A DNA stretch of 64,000 nucleotides from Clarireedia homoeocarpa (Eukaryota > Ascomycota > Leotiomycetes > Helotiales > Rutstroemiaceae): assembly GCA_001465935.1 (NCBI GenBank), contig LNKV01000007.1:868001-932000 (forward strand), written 5' to 3'. The position numbers and the translations under genes are program-made. The notes below the pieces were generated by a model that was not told the origin of the DNA, ran no database searches, and worked only from the letters and a program-made list of their open reading frames with translations. Below are positions 35,201 through 45,546 of this stretch, in pieces; the stretch's first letter is position 1; the number at the start of each line of letters is the position of its first letter.

Positions 35201-35378
35201 AGAGTCTGGTAGGAACAACCACGCCGGGGAAATTTGGAGAGGAGATATTAGCGCAGTCATTGGTTTACAAAAGAGAGGTCTCCGCGGATTGATGGAAGGA
35301 AGGAGGCTTCGAGAAAGAGGCACAAGTGTGAGTGCAGCACAGCAGTCAAGAGTAGGACTTGGGATTGCCAATGGATAG
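32277..35378 (+). CDS. Kelch-repeat/BTB protein
   Basis: 1033 residues in one long exon from ATG 32277. Residues 1-240 are Ser/Thr/Pro-rich and disordered. Kelch-like blades begin near 248 with ATTTILGDKLYVFGGRI and recur at YFHSVCALGDTKLVCYGGM, GRYAHCATILP and EMVVVGGQDSANHYIEQIS, giving a propeller up to about 640. A BTB/POZ-like module starts near 700 (DILCVGGERIPVNSRIIARRW), is interrupted by a low-complexity insert, and resumes with LYLPHTQLTVQALLHFLYTS. The C-terminus is again Ser-rich. This order matches the fungal group containing S. pombe Ral2, which activates Ras1 in mating and cell shape. The role here is inferred by architecture only. Lack of any intron in 3.1 kb contrasts with most neighbours. 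Confidence 0.88.
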   Translation: MSNPLTVRPKDSVESLYISGSSTDDDDPRPEPKSGGDFLIGVRRGLKKLGSVSSGRGRPFNIQTGCNSPTTDLIERSASTERFFAAQNERKLSNANLEKPLPTLPKTPTSPIIEDPVGRTPPDTPKALEAMSRPAATGSRASTLDSTSSTQNNSSGFQPIAGAYTTDMSSSQTSLASSSKQDGSEAGEEKREDIMTPRSNGPLSAGPSPAQQPRSASGSAATPVANPSTHLSGLMCNVHRTTGKEPHPLVGATTTILGDKLYVFGGRILSRTRPSLTADLYELDLIRRHWTKIETSGDIPPPRYFHSVCALGDTKLVCYGGMSPATPQGQAQMVASAQGTQDVQPEVVVMSDIYIYDAPSRTWTFIPTNETPQGRYAHCATILPSSATFSSANAPSSALHHNPQGLNPNQGSIGVNIDGTGGAEMVVVGGQDSANHYIEQISVFNLRSLKWTSTQQLGKSCGAYRSVVAPLPGFVSAKIGKSSPTKPDHSGLSQDSREPGSSMLIYSNYNFLDVKLELQVRASDGTLAEKPMHGTFSPPGLRFPNGGVIDTNFVVSGTYLTSSKQEYALWALDLRTLTWSRIDAGGSVFSQGSWNRGILWNRRNTFVILGNRKRSLVDDYNHRRINFTNVCMVELEAFGLYDNPRKSSPMSGFVSASSPFTAPSLNISTKAGWNAGGRNLSKAAEELGASALALRELADMDILCVGGERIPVNSRIIARRWGPYFVQLLREGTATQDGNDAATVRPDNVFRHNPSRNSSLTITPSLGGQSSSLSTTSTLNNSQSDISSMLQLPDSGNLPPNSRPRTLYLPHTQLTVQALLHFLYTSSLPPNHSTLCTPQILCSLLQLARPYKVDGLLEAVVERLHGVLDSRNAAAVFNASAMAAGGGRSTSTTSDIGESWNLNSFSNTGETLSQLGLDNDLSSRTQQSLRINTNLGNLSTGQGGRRQDDEEAMSATSSVASDISGSEMSGSVSASESGRNNHAGEIWRGDISAVIGLQKRGLRGLMEGRRLRERGTSVSAAQQSRVGLGIANG

Positions 35379-36060
35379 TTAATCTGGATGGGAATGGTAT
35401 ACCTTATGAGGATTTATGAGAAATGTAATGATTGCTCGAAGATCTTGGCGTTATATTTTACATTCTATAGATCGGTATTATATTTTCAAAGATATTTCTA
35501 AAATAAAGGATTTGCATCGACCCTTGCTTTTCGGACCGTAGCCCGGAACGACGAGTTGAGTCTTGATTGTGTCAGATTGTCAATACATTCAAGACAGTGT
35601 CGCAGACGATGATGTGTGACAAAATAGTAGCAAGTTGGCTGCAAATTTAGAAACCAATTCTACGATTATTGAATCACTCAGTCGTTTTCCGGTACGTACC
35701 TGAGCAAGATGCCAGGTGATCCGCTACGGTACTTAACCGTCTTACAACAGAGTCATGCAAAAGAAAGCGGGCTGATGCAATTCTATGTTCAACCAAAAAA
35801 TAGTTCTACTGTAGTACATGTGCTAGCTGCCCCACTACGTCACCACAGAAAATAAATCCCCAACCAAAAAGTGCGACGGCCAAAAAAAAAAACAAGAGGC
35901 AGTGAATACGTATACTATTTACCTCTTCTTCATTCTGCTGTGCTGCTCTTTCATTTTGGATTTAAGATACCAAGACTAGAGCTAACCCCGTTGGAAATAT
36001 CGTATACCGACTTCCTCCATCATCGCGACTACAGGAGATATCATATCTGCGCGGTGAAAG
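35379..36060. other. Intergenic, no gene seen
   Basis: 680 bases between two plus-strand genes. A run of ten A lies near 35881. No repeats or RNA genes were seen; it holds the promoter and leader of the DUF1769 gene. Confidence 0.6.
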
Positions 36061-37550
36061 ATGGCGGAAAACTACATCTTACGGGTCACAGCCGGCTCGG
36101 GCTATGATGTTAGTCAACATCAGGTTGTGCCCGTGAATCAAGCGCAGACAATCAAAATCGACAACGACCTATGCACCGTCGACCTGAACGTGCGCATCCA
36201 AGTGAGCTCTCCCCTCCCTCACCCTCTCTCCCAACCAACTGCCCCCTCCTTCAGATTTACCCCTCCCTCTCATCTCATCCGCGCGCGCGCCCCAGCCTAA
36301 CTAACCCCTTCCCTCCAAACTCACAGGACTACCGCGGACTCCCGCGCTCCTCCCCCAGCAGCTCGCCGTACTTCTCGCGGCCGCCGCACGACCGCAATCA
36401 AGACCAGTACAGCATCTGTTTCCGGTTCGCGCCGAAAAATGATATCAGCGCGGATGATCTGGTGTTTGGGAATGATTTCGATCATCCGATTCGCGATCGG
36501 CTGCCGCCGGGGTTTAGTACGGCGTTTCGCATTGTGAAGTGGGTGGTGGATCCGGGGTTGGATGGGGATGTCTATGCGGATGAACCGTATTTGTATGGGC
36601 CGGCGGCGAGCTCGTTGAATGTGCTGTTTGTGGAGGGGGGGGAGAAGGAGGAGGGGGAGGGGGAGAAGGAAAATGCGGGGGGTGAAGGGGGAGAGGAGGC
36701 GGAGGGAGAAGCGGAGGGAGAAGCGGAGGGGGAGGAAGATGTAGAGGATGCGGGGTTGGTGTTTGCGGAGGGAGGGGACGAGGAGGGGATGGAACATAGA
36801 AGGGAGTGCGGGATACCCGACGGGGAGGCGGCGAGAAAGAAATTCTTCTTAACGGAGGCGAATAGGAAGGAGTGGGATTGGGAGGCGGGAAGAAGTTATG
36901 GGTGTGATTTCTTTAATGCTTATTTGGATTTTAATAGTGAGTCGTTTCTTTTTCACGCTGTGTCACTGCTTGTTTGTGTCGTTTTTGGACAATCTTTGTC
37001 TGATATGGAGTTTCCAGAGTTTGCTTTGAAACTTCCAGGATTCTCGATGCCTATTATGAAATACTGGGATGGTCAGGGCCTAAGGTTAGTCTTTCTTTCG
37101 TCTCTCCTGCTTCTACCTTCCTCCCTGAACTACCACTTCTCTCCCTTCTCCTTTACACAACTTGTCATGTCAAGATATCCGGGTAAAAGAAAATAAAAAT
37201 TGAATTTTGCGAGCCAACATATTAAGTTATATCGCCATGATATTAGGAAAGAGCAAAAGCGCTCACATACGCTCAGATACGTGATGAAAAATCGAAAGAC
37301 GGGAGAGGTGCTTTTCGTGGTGCTGTTTACGCTGTATTTGAAGGAGGATGTGGATGAGGATGGCACTTTGAAGGAGGGGGTGGTGGGAGGGAAACCGTTT
37401 CATATGTTGCCGGAAGGGGAGAAGGAGAAGCATTTGAAGGAGAGGAATGGGGATGGAGAGGAAGGGGAAGGGGAAGGGGAAGGGGAGGAGAAAAAGGAGG
37501 AGAAAAAGGAGGAGGAGATTAAGACGAATGATGATGATGATGTGGATTAA
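36061..37550 (+). CDS. DUF1769 (UPF0590) family protein
   Basis: 363 residues in four exons: 36061-36201, 36327-36936, 37018-37084 and 37277-37550. Introns are 125, 81 and 192 nt with GT-AG ends. The N-terminus YILRVTAGSGYDVSQHQVVPV, the middle QYSICFRFAPKNDISADDLVFGNDFDHPIRDRLPPG (read in parts) and FALKLPGFSMPIMKYWDGQ-LRYVMKNR match the fungal DUF1769 family, whose function is not known. Two Glu/Gly-rich inserts are unusual, at about residues 143-180 and at the C-terminus (GEGEGEGEEKKEEKKEEE). Both derive from GGAGAA-like DNA repeats and probably vary between strains. No signal peptide or membrane segment. The third exon boundary was set by requiring continuity of the conserved block. Confidence 0.85.
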
Positions 37551-38119
37551 GTGGGAGGGTTGAATGATTGATAGAGGGGAGTGAGAGTTAGATGTAATGG
37601 ATAGATGACACTTAGATCAAAGATGGGGGAGGCAGGCGGGTCTAGAGCTGTAAGATAGATGATTACCCCGCCATTATGAAAGAAAGGCGCGATGGCTGTT
37701 GCACACCCGTACGGGAGTATAGTTCTACCAAGTATAGCAGCAATGATATATATAAATGCATCCTATTCGCCTCTTGTGTTCTAGAGATGACCTCGATATG
37801 TTTCTCGACGGAAGCGTGTTGCATCTCCTGAAAAGCAATCAATAATTCCGCTTAGCATTTAGTAAGCAGCAAGCAGCAAGCAGCGAGTGAGCAATCAACG
37901 ACTCATGGATTAGATAGATACAGTACTGTAGATGGGGTATGTTGTGTGAGGTGTTTCATTGACCTGATTCCATGCCAGGTTTGTCGCATTACATTTGGTG
38001 GTGCTTTTGTCTGTGCTGAAGCTATTTTTGGGGGGGGGGCTGGGAGGCTGGATGGAAAAGGGAATCTTGTCTGAGGAAAAGGGAATATCATCGTCGGCAT
38101 CGAGACGGGTGAGGTTATT

Positions 38120-38150
38120 GGTGATGGTGATGGTGATGGTGATGGTGATT
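38120..38150. repeat. GGTGAT microsatellite
   Basis: Five consecutive GGTGAT units. Confidence 0.9.
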
Positions 38151-38548
38151 GCTTGTAGTCAGACCGTCCGTCCATCACGGTACTGTTGCTGCAGACGTGC
38201 AGACGCGCAGACGATGGTTGTAACTTGTTGGGTTTCTATTTGCTGGTTCTAGACCTGGATTTGCGTGCGCAAGTCGAAAATGGGCACACGATCAATCGCC
38301 ATTACTAGATTGGCCTGATGGAGGCGTGTAGGGGGAAAAGTAGATTGGACTGTCTCGACTTGGTGGAACGCATGGAACGCATGGAACGCACCTCTCACCT
38401 GTCCCCTCTCCTCTGCACTCTTCCCTCTGCCTCCTGTGCATGTCGTCGCTTGCTCTTTGCTTCTTTGCCGGTGCGCAAAGCCACGGGGAAGGGGAAAAGG
38501 CAAAGGCAAAGGAAAAGGGAAAAGAGAAAGGGAAAAGAAAAGGCTGAA

Positions 38549-38618
38549 CATCTGAGCATCTGAGCATCTGAGTATCTGAGTATCTGAGCATCTAAGCATC
38601 TAAGCATCTAAGCATCTG
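38549..38618. repeat. 8-bp tandem repeat
   Basis: Nearly nine units of CATCTGAG, with two TATCTGAG and three CATCTAAG variants in blocks, the pattern expected from slippage after point mutation. Confidence 0.95.
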
Positions 38619-38735
38619 TTCACTCCCCTCCAAAGCTGGTATAACCCACCATACACCCACCATACACCCACCACCCACCATCCGCCGTTATTACACTAGA
38701 TACAATTCACTCCTTCCCGCGCCCACAGCCTCATC

Positions 38736-38812
38736 AGCATTTCCCATCTCCAATCTCCAATTTCCAATCTCCAATTTCCAATCTCCAAGCTCCAAGCTCC
38801 AATTTCCAACTC
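38736..38812. repeat. CCAATCT/CCAATTT degenerate repeat
   Basis: About ten short units of CAATCTC, CAATTTC and CAAGCTC alternate over 75 bases. Confidence 0.85.
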
Positions 38813-38859
38813 CCATCTCATTCTCTTCTTCTTCTCTTCTCTTCTCTTCTTCTCATTAC

Positions 38860-38935
38860 ATCCACATCCACATCCACATCCACATCTACATCCACATCTA
38901 CATCCACATCTACATCCACATCTACATCCACATAC
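38860..38935. repeat. ACATCC/ACATCT hexamer repeat
   Basis: About twelve hexamers, first ACATCC only, then alternating with ACATCT. On the minus strand it reads as an artificial Asp-Val repeat. Confidence 0.95.
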
Positions 38936-38950
38936 AAATCAACCTCTTCC

Positions 38951-39020
38951 AATACCCAATACCCAATACCCAATACCAAAACGCCCAATACCCAGATACC
39001 CAATACCAAAATACCCAATA
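38951..39020. repeat. CAATACC repeat
   Basis: Repeated CAATACC and CAAAACGCC-like units, followed by a nine-C run near 39037-39045. Confidence 0.9.
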
Positions 39021-39545
39021 CACCCCCTCCAACCCCCCCCCCCCACAGACTGAGACTTTCGACGAGCTCAATAGGAGGGTCCACTGCTGGTCCAAAAGAA
39101 AACAAATCATCATAGCATATCACATCACATCACATTACCACATAAACAAGAGCAATCGTTCGTCGCACCACCAGCACAGCGCGAGAAATCCAACATTCAA
39201 AAAGGAAAGAACAACATCATTCGCAACATCTGCCCTCCCACAAAACCTGACTCTATCCCAATCACCATATAAAACCGGGTAGCACCGCATACCCAGACCT
39301 TTTCCTCATCATCTACGGCGTCACTTCAATTCGGCTCTTTTATCAATCTTGCTTCTGCCGGCTCGCATAACTCAATTTCTACCAATTTCTACCCAATTTA
39401 CCAACGAGAATTCGACACGATCCCGTAGCCCAAAAAATATCACACGACCTCACTTTCGTTTTTCCCCCTTGCCTCTATTCCATGACTTCGGCTTTATAGG
39501 TAGCATAACAGAGAAAGAGGTAACAGGAAGGAAAAAGATAACAAA

Positions 39546-41353
39546 ATGCAGCCCGACAACCCCCCGCGAGAGGAGGAACCAAATCCGAGCCTGTTTCCCA
39601 TCATGACGACCGCCTCGACTCCCGTTACCCCCGGCCCGTCGACGCCAACGATTCTGCGACCATTACTCCCTTCGGAACAAAAGAAAGTCGATGCTATACT
39701 AAATATTGAACGGCCGGCCTCGACTCCCTTTCCGCGACAGGAGCTGTTGGATGGAGAGATATCACAGCGACGAGGGGGGCTGGAAACGCTAGAATGGATG
39801 GACGAACAACCACCAGTACCAGAACAGCAACCGCCAACACCACCCCAATCAGGTTCATTTTTATGCGCTCTTCCAGTGGAAATTCACGAACAGATTCTCG
39901 ACCATCTGTTTGGCTGCAGGGCTGCCGCATCGGCGAGGACAATGTCACCCGGGAAATCAAAGGTACTTCGAAATTGGGCTACCGCATTAAGACACTCCAG
40001 GCGTCGTGAGGTATCAGAACTGGCACTGGTGAGTGCTCAGTGGAGGACTTTGATTCAAGAGCGATTATACCGGCATCTCAAGGTAAAGGGCACGAGGGAT
40101 TCAATCGATCAAGCGTCGGAATGGTTTTATGCGCATCCACACTTATGTGCGTATGTCAAGCATATCGAAATCTGGTTTCCGGTGTTCCAAACAAAGAAAT
40201 TGCCTATTGATCGAATTCTACGTATACCCTCTGTGGTTCCAGACCGTTCTACTTTGATCCGCTCGCTGGCAACCCTAGGCCAGGAGGCCACAACCAGCGT
40301 TACGTATCAGTCTCCATCGAACAATTGTACATTAGATGAGATATTTGGATTCGTGCGGACAACGTTTTCTGAAGCCTGCATCTTGACTTTGGAGGGCGGG
40401 GACAGGAAAAAGCCACCACAAGTGCAACGATTCTCAAGACCCGAAACGACAACCAAACTACCCGTGGTGGATAGTATTAGGACATTGGTGTGCAAGGGAC
40501 AGTGGAATATTATTCGAACAGATGAAGATTTCCAGTTTATAGCAGCGGCATTACCGAATCTGAACGAATGGCATGGTTCATATGCCAAACCGAAATCGAA
40601 GGCCTACCTATGCATTGCACAAATAGCTCCCAGAATCCCCGAACACATCACGCATCTCAATATCTGCCTTGAAAATGACTACCGACGAGAAGCTACAACC
40701 CCTGCGTTCTTCAGGAAAGTTTCCCAGAAGACACACTTCTGTAATGACTTGGCCAAGGCGATTCCAACTCTCGAGCATTTGGCATATACTGGACGGGTTT
40801 GCCATACTTTCTTCGATACCGCGGCTAGGCTTTCAAATCGCCGCACCACTCGGTTGAAGAGTGTTGAGCTTATTGTCAAGAACTGCTGCCGGCCTACCAT
40901 GCAGTGGAATGATGGGTCAGGAATCAGTGATATGACATTTATATTGGCGTTTGAAGCTTTGGTTTTATCAGCTGTCAAAGCATTAGACAAGTTGACGGCA
41001 CTTGATTACCTGAGGATTAGATTTATAGATCTTGGTAAGTTTGGACGTGGATCTTTCATCCTGAGACAAGACTAACAAATATCCCAGAATCCCAAGTTCC
41101 GCCACTAAATCCATACTTTGAGATGGTCCAAAACCGATGCACAGGGATCTGGAGTAACCAGATTGTAGAAGAGCTGGCTAAAAGTAGATCGTCTGCTTAT
41201 TTCGTGGAGAAAGCAGAAACACTTGGAGAAGTGGAGGTTGGAAAAGATGGTCAATTTTTGACTGGGCCGACTTTTTCAAAGACTAGGCCGCTGTCTATCA
41301 AGGTCTCGAGTTATCTTGCCTTGTCTAGCGGGAGTCCAATTACTATAACATAG
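39546..41353 (+). CDS. F-box-domain protein
   Basis: 584 residues in two exons, 39546-41034 and 41088-41353, with a 53-nt intron (GTAAGT, branch ACTAAC, ACCAG-like end CCCAG). Residues 1-105 are Pro/Thr-rich and disordered. An F-box-like stretch begins near 106 (LCALPVEIHEQILDHLFG) and continues after a Ser/Arg insert with VSELALVSAQWRTLIQERLYRHLKV at about 155-180. The remainder has the alternating Leu/Ile pattern of an irregular leucine-rich-repeat domain (LEHLAYTGRV, LKSVELIVKNC, LDYLRIRFIDL). It should act as a substrate receptor of an SCF ubiquitin ligase; the target is unknown. Its leader region is the repeat-rich stretch upstream. The C-terminal exon ends SSYLALSSGSPITIT. Confidence 0.82.
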
Positions 41354-42067
41354 TTTGAGAAGGAGGAAAAGAAGAAGAAGAAGAAACAAGATACCACAGA
41401 AACAAAAAGGCAGTGATATGAAGAAAGCGAAAGAAAGCGAAGGAAAGGAAAGTGATATCATTTGTTTTTGCTCGCACAGCACGTGTCTATATTGGAGTAT
41501 TAAGGTGTAAAATAATGGAATGGATATTGGGCATACTGTATCTTTTTGCTGAGCGATGGGTTAGCGGGCTGGATGGGTGGGTGGGTGGAAATTGGGAGTG
41601 CTGCGGACTTTTAGGAGGAGGAAATGGATTGGTCTTGTTTTCTGGTCTTTATCTCACATCTCTTTTCCGCTACTTCTTCAACACGAGCATGCATTTGTTT
41701 GGAGTTAGTAATCAAAGTGCATTTTTGCGTATTTGTTTCCGTGTGGTTTGAATGTTGTTTTGAACCAAAAGCTTGTAGATAGGTGGCACGTGGGTAACCA
41801 ACTGATCAGAGGTAAGAGGGAGAGGGGTGCTTGTCGGCAGGTTTAGTGCTGGATAGGATGAATGATAGGTGCTTTGTCCTGGCTTGATTTTGCTTTTGCT
41901 GTTTGCTTTTTTGGTGTTTTAATTGATTTGATGTAATGTGTATACACATGTATCTGCCGTTGTAATTAACTTCTAATATACATTTTCACTTTGCTGTTGC
42001 GCACTTCTGAAGATACTTTTCCTTTCCTTTCTTCTTCTTACATGCCCAAGTCATCATCATCCATGCT
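41354..42067. other. Convergent spacer
   Basis: 700 bases between the 3' ends of the F-box gene and the PIG-M gene. An AAGAAGAAG run and GAAAGCGAAAGAAAGC repeats follow the F-box stop. No gene is supported. Confidence 0.6.
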
Positions 42068-43619
42068 TCATCTCAGCTCCTCACCTCTTGGCCTTCGCCC
42101 CCCTCCATCTTCACCAACCCCAATATCCCCAACAATGACCCCCAAGATCCAAACATTCGTCGCGAAGAACAGTAGACTGGAGAGCCAGAGGCCGGGCACA
42201 AAGGTGCTGTGGCCGAGGAACTCGAGCTGGAAGGCTTGGTATAGCCAGAGTGCCTGTGTGAGGATCCAGAGGGTGGCGGCGAGGAGGCCGAGCGAGGGCC
42301 GCCGGAGAAGGGAGGATTGGGGGAGGTAGAGCGGGAGGAGAATCGTGTACCAGAGGAAATACTGGGGATGGGGGTTGGGGGGGTTAGTTTTGGTTGTGTG
42401 GGAGGGGGAGGGGGATAGGAGGGACGGTAGATAAAAGATAGATGAGGCGCAGGGTGAATTAAGGGGGAGAAGAAGAGAAACACACCTGACTGGTACAAAC
42501 TTTATTAAAAGCAACGAAAGCAAACGTCTGCGCAAGCATAGTCGCAGCGAGATCTTTCTTAGCGAGCACGAGTGGAATGGCAACAATTGAAAGGAAAAGT
42601 TGAGGAATGAATGCCAAAGATTCGAGTGGGACAGGTGAATCTGAAGGGATAGCAGAGCGGAGATAAAGGAGGATGTTGTAGGGGGAGAAGTTGTGGCGAT
42701 GATCGATCCGGGTGAGGTGGTGGAGGTAGGTGTGTTGGAGAAATGGAGGCCCGTAGCTTGAGGGTTGTTAGTTCGGTTGTGATTGAGACAATGAGAAGCT
42801 GAGCAGAGAGGTTGGATCAAAGCGGAGGGGAAGGGAGGGAACTTACATTTTATACATAACCACATTAAGACCACCAAACGTGATCAAACTCGACGCAACA
42901 AAAATCAGCCTCTCCCAACTCATAAAACGAATCAACTTTCCCCAGATATCATCACCAGATCTCTCTTTCTGAACTGAAACTTTCCTCCCCATTTTCTCAT
43001 TACCCTTCCCTCCGCCAATCCTCTCCCCATCCATCCACCACAAAACACTGACCCCATACACCACAGGATAAATCTTGAAATGCGTCGCCAACCCCAAAAC
43101 CCACCCCGCCACCGCCCACTTCTCCTTCACAACCGCCCACACCAACCCGACTGTCATGGCCCCCAGAATCCCCTCCGAACTTCCCCTCGTACTAATCGTC
43201 GCAACCATCGGATTCAACAACCAGATACTCGCGTACTTTCCCGCTTTCTCATGGCTCATCCCCTGGCCTCTCAACAGCACGATGAGCAGCCATCCTGCGA
43301 CAATGTCGCAGAGTGCGAAGAGAAGCTTTCCGGAGTGGAAAAAGAGGGGGGAGGAGGACCAGGTTGTGGGGAGGAGCAGGAATGAGAGGAGCGGAGTGTA
43401 GCGGTAGGTTTCACGCGTGTAGGGCGAGAGCCCAAGGGACGTATACTGCGAGGCCGAGGTGAAGACGTGGTAGTCGATGTCGGTGTATTTTAGTGGCGAG
43501 TGGGCGTCTTGGTAGAGGCCGTAGAGGAGGAGGATGATGCGGAGGAGAGTAGAGATGGAGAGGAGGAGGGGGGTGGATTGGAAGAGTTGGGTGGGGAGAG
43601 AGGAGGTGGAGGGTGACAT
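42068..43619 (-). CDS. gpi14: GPI mannosyltransferase I (PIG-M/Gpi14)
   Basis: 445 residues in three exons: 43619-42847, 42756-42486 and 42361-42068. Introns are 90 and 124 nt, GT-AG. The first lumenal loop carries KYTDIDYHVF with the D-x-D motif (Asp47, Asp49) needed for dolichol-phosphate-mannose use. Family blocks follow: TRETYRYTPLLSFLL, KLLFALCDIVAGWL, STRGSSEGILGAM, THFKIYPVVY, and after the intron YGPPFLQHTYLHHLTRIDHRHNFSPY. At least eight hydrophobic helices fit an ER multi-pass enzyme. It adds the first alpha-1,4 mannose to GlcN-PI in GPI-anchor synthesis, working with PIG-X/Pbn1. A basic loop of about 40 residues (ERIGGGKGNEKMGRK) is longer than in yeast. It is divergent from the translin-family gene, 214 bases away. 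Confidence 0.94.
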
Positions 43620-43833
43620 CTTGAAGTCGGGGGATGCATGCGCAACCTCTTCTTGATTAACTTAGATATATCCTGGGGGAGAAGGTGGTGAAGTCCAGTG
43701 GTGTTGATGGCTTGCACGTGTCTTTTGATATTTCGTCGTCAATAATCACACGCCGTCCTTCGCTAAACCTGTCACTTGCTTGCATCCACATTTCACAAAA
43801 TACAACTTGGACCTCATCGAATCAATCTTTACA

Positions 43834-44853
43834 ATGCAAGAAACAGGTGCATTGCCCGTCTCCAATTCCACAGCCAAAATGCCAGGTGTAAAACGTCAAC
43901 ACGATGGTACATCCAAGCCGGTTGGTGCAGCTTCAGCACAAAGGACTATTACCAGTCCTTTCATGCCCATGTTCGAGACTTTCCGCGCCGAATTGGATGA
44001 ACATCATGATCGAAGGGAGAGAATTATCAAAGCTTCAAGAGATATCACGGCTTTAAGTAAAAAGATGTAAGTTCATTATTTGAACTACACTCATTTTTAA
44101 AGACTACGTGATAGAACAATAGCTAATCAACAACCTCAGAATCTTCTCTCTACAACGGTATACATACTTCCTTCCCTCTCGTCACATAACCAAACGCCAA
44201 GCACGTGAACTAACCCCTCCCTCAGAGCTCAAGCCCTCCACACCCCTCTCCCGCCCAAAATTGCCTCGGAAAGCAACGAGCGTCTAACCACCATTCAAAA
44301 CCTCTTCACAAGCATCGTCCCAGACCTCGCTGGCATCAATTCCTGGCGCTACCAACGACAAATCTCCGGTGGCGTGCAGGAATACATGGAAGCCGTCTCC
44401 TTCTCCCACTACCTCACCCAACAATCCCTCATCGGTCTCTCCCAAGCTCAAGATTCCCTTTCCGCCGGCATCGAGCTCACAAGCGATGATTATGTCCTCG
44501 GGCTATTCGATCTTGTCGGTGAGATCATGCGGTTTGCAGTCACGAGGATGGCTACGGATGGACGCCTGCCTTCATCTTCCTCTGAGGGGGCAAATGGAGA
44601 AGCAGAGGAGGAAAGAACAATCTTATCAGATCTTCGCATCTTGCGAACATCATTCGAAAGTCTGGATACGACGAGGTGTGGGAATACGGGGCTGGGCAGA
44701 GATGTGGAGAAGAAGATGGAGGTTATGAGGACGTGTGTGGAGAAGGTGGAGACGGCGGTTTATGGCATGATTGTTAGGGGGAGGGAGAGGCCCAAGGGTT
44801 GGGTGATGGATGTTGCGGATGAGGGCGGGAGGGGGGAGGTTGAGAGTTATTGA
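43834..44853 (+). CDS. tsnax: Translin-associated factor X (TRAX) homologue
   Basis: 292 residues in three exons: 43834-44066, 44140-44157 and 44226-44853. The middle exon is only 18 nt. Introns are 73 and 68 nt with GT-AG ends, and the joined sequence reads ALSKKI-IFSLQR-AQALHTPL, the conserved translin-fold helix. Other family parts are FMPMFETFRAELDEHHDRRERIIKASRD, SGGVQEYMEAVSFSHYL and DDYVLGLFDLVGEIMRFAV, the last carrying acidic residues of the TRAX active site. TRAX forms the C3PO nuclease with translin, which trims small-RNA passenger strands and tRNA fragments. An acidic Ser/Glu loop near 205-225 is fungal. A second ATG at 43879 is a possible start. Its translin partner is not in the window. 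Confidence 0.92.
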
Positions 44854-45086
44854 GGGCGAGGTGATTTGGTGAATGGAATGCCCATCACTATGTGCTATGT
44901 GCTAGAAGTGGCTAACTTTAGGCAAGCGACGTATTTTTGAATTCGTGCTAGCTTATTCTTCGGCTTACTTACGTTCGGATGTGATGTCTTTTAACGACGG
45001 GCTGCCAAACCCAAGAAATGCATATGATGCAAAACCCGATCCGCATCCATGACGCCGTGCTCTTCTCAGCGGTGTTCTAATCGCCT

Positions 45087-45341
45087 TCACTCATGCAGAC
45101 CATTGAATGCCAGTCTCTCGAAAGTATCCATAGCCGTTGTGTCCTGGATCACTATTTGACCAGCAGTTACTCTATCGGCAATGTTGATCTGAGTTTGGCG
45201 GAGCCCACGGTCGGTACGGTCCAAGTCGTGGTTCCTTTTGAAAAGGAGCCCGAATCCGTTCCGAGCATCGCCCTCAGCATGGATCTCTTTGCCAGTAGGG
45301 CATGGTTTGCCTGTATCGGGGTTGTAATCATAGAGAAACAT
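45087..45341 (-). CDS. Possible small orphan gene or terminal exon
   Basis: 84 codons from ATG: MFLYDYNPDTGKPCPTGKE, then GFGLLFKRNHDLDRTDRGL. The composition looks protein-like, and a possible acceptor (CCCACTAG) lies just before the ATG, so this could be the last exon of a longer gene. No upstream exon or family could be identified. It may be a relic. Confidence 0.3.
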   Translation of the reverse strand: MFLYDYNPDTGKPCPTGKEIHAEGDARNGFGLLFKRNHDLDRTDRGLRQTQINIADRVTAGQIVIQDTTAMDTFERLAFNGLHE

Positions 45342-45514
45342 TGCCTAGTGGGCAGGAAACAATGGACTATTGTATGACACACAATGTGTACAGGACGTTG
45401 AGACATGACTCTGACGGCTAGAAGGGCCCGGTCAATGTCTGTATTATAGATGAACACTGATCAATGTCCCACTTGGACTAATAAATGAGAGCAATTGGGC
45501 CACACTCAATGTAC

Positions 45515-45517
<3 letters not shown>

Positions 45518-45545
<28 letters not shown>

Positions 45546-45546
45546 T
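45518..45546. repeat. Poly-T run of 29
   Basis: Uninterrupted T run in the intergenic region. Length is uncertain for technical reasons. It could mark the tail of an inserted retrocopy read on the minus strand, but no element body or target duplication was seen. Confidence 0.9.

Larger units (their letters stand above)
37551..39545. other. Intergenic rich in simple repeats
   Basis: Two kilobases without a supported gene. They hold a GGTGAT repeat, an 8-base repeat, CA-rich runs, a hexamer repeat and a CCAATA-type repeat. Overlapping frames on the minus strand at 38249-38607 and 38818-39123 are products of these repeats. Confidence 0.75.
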
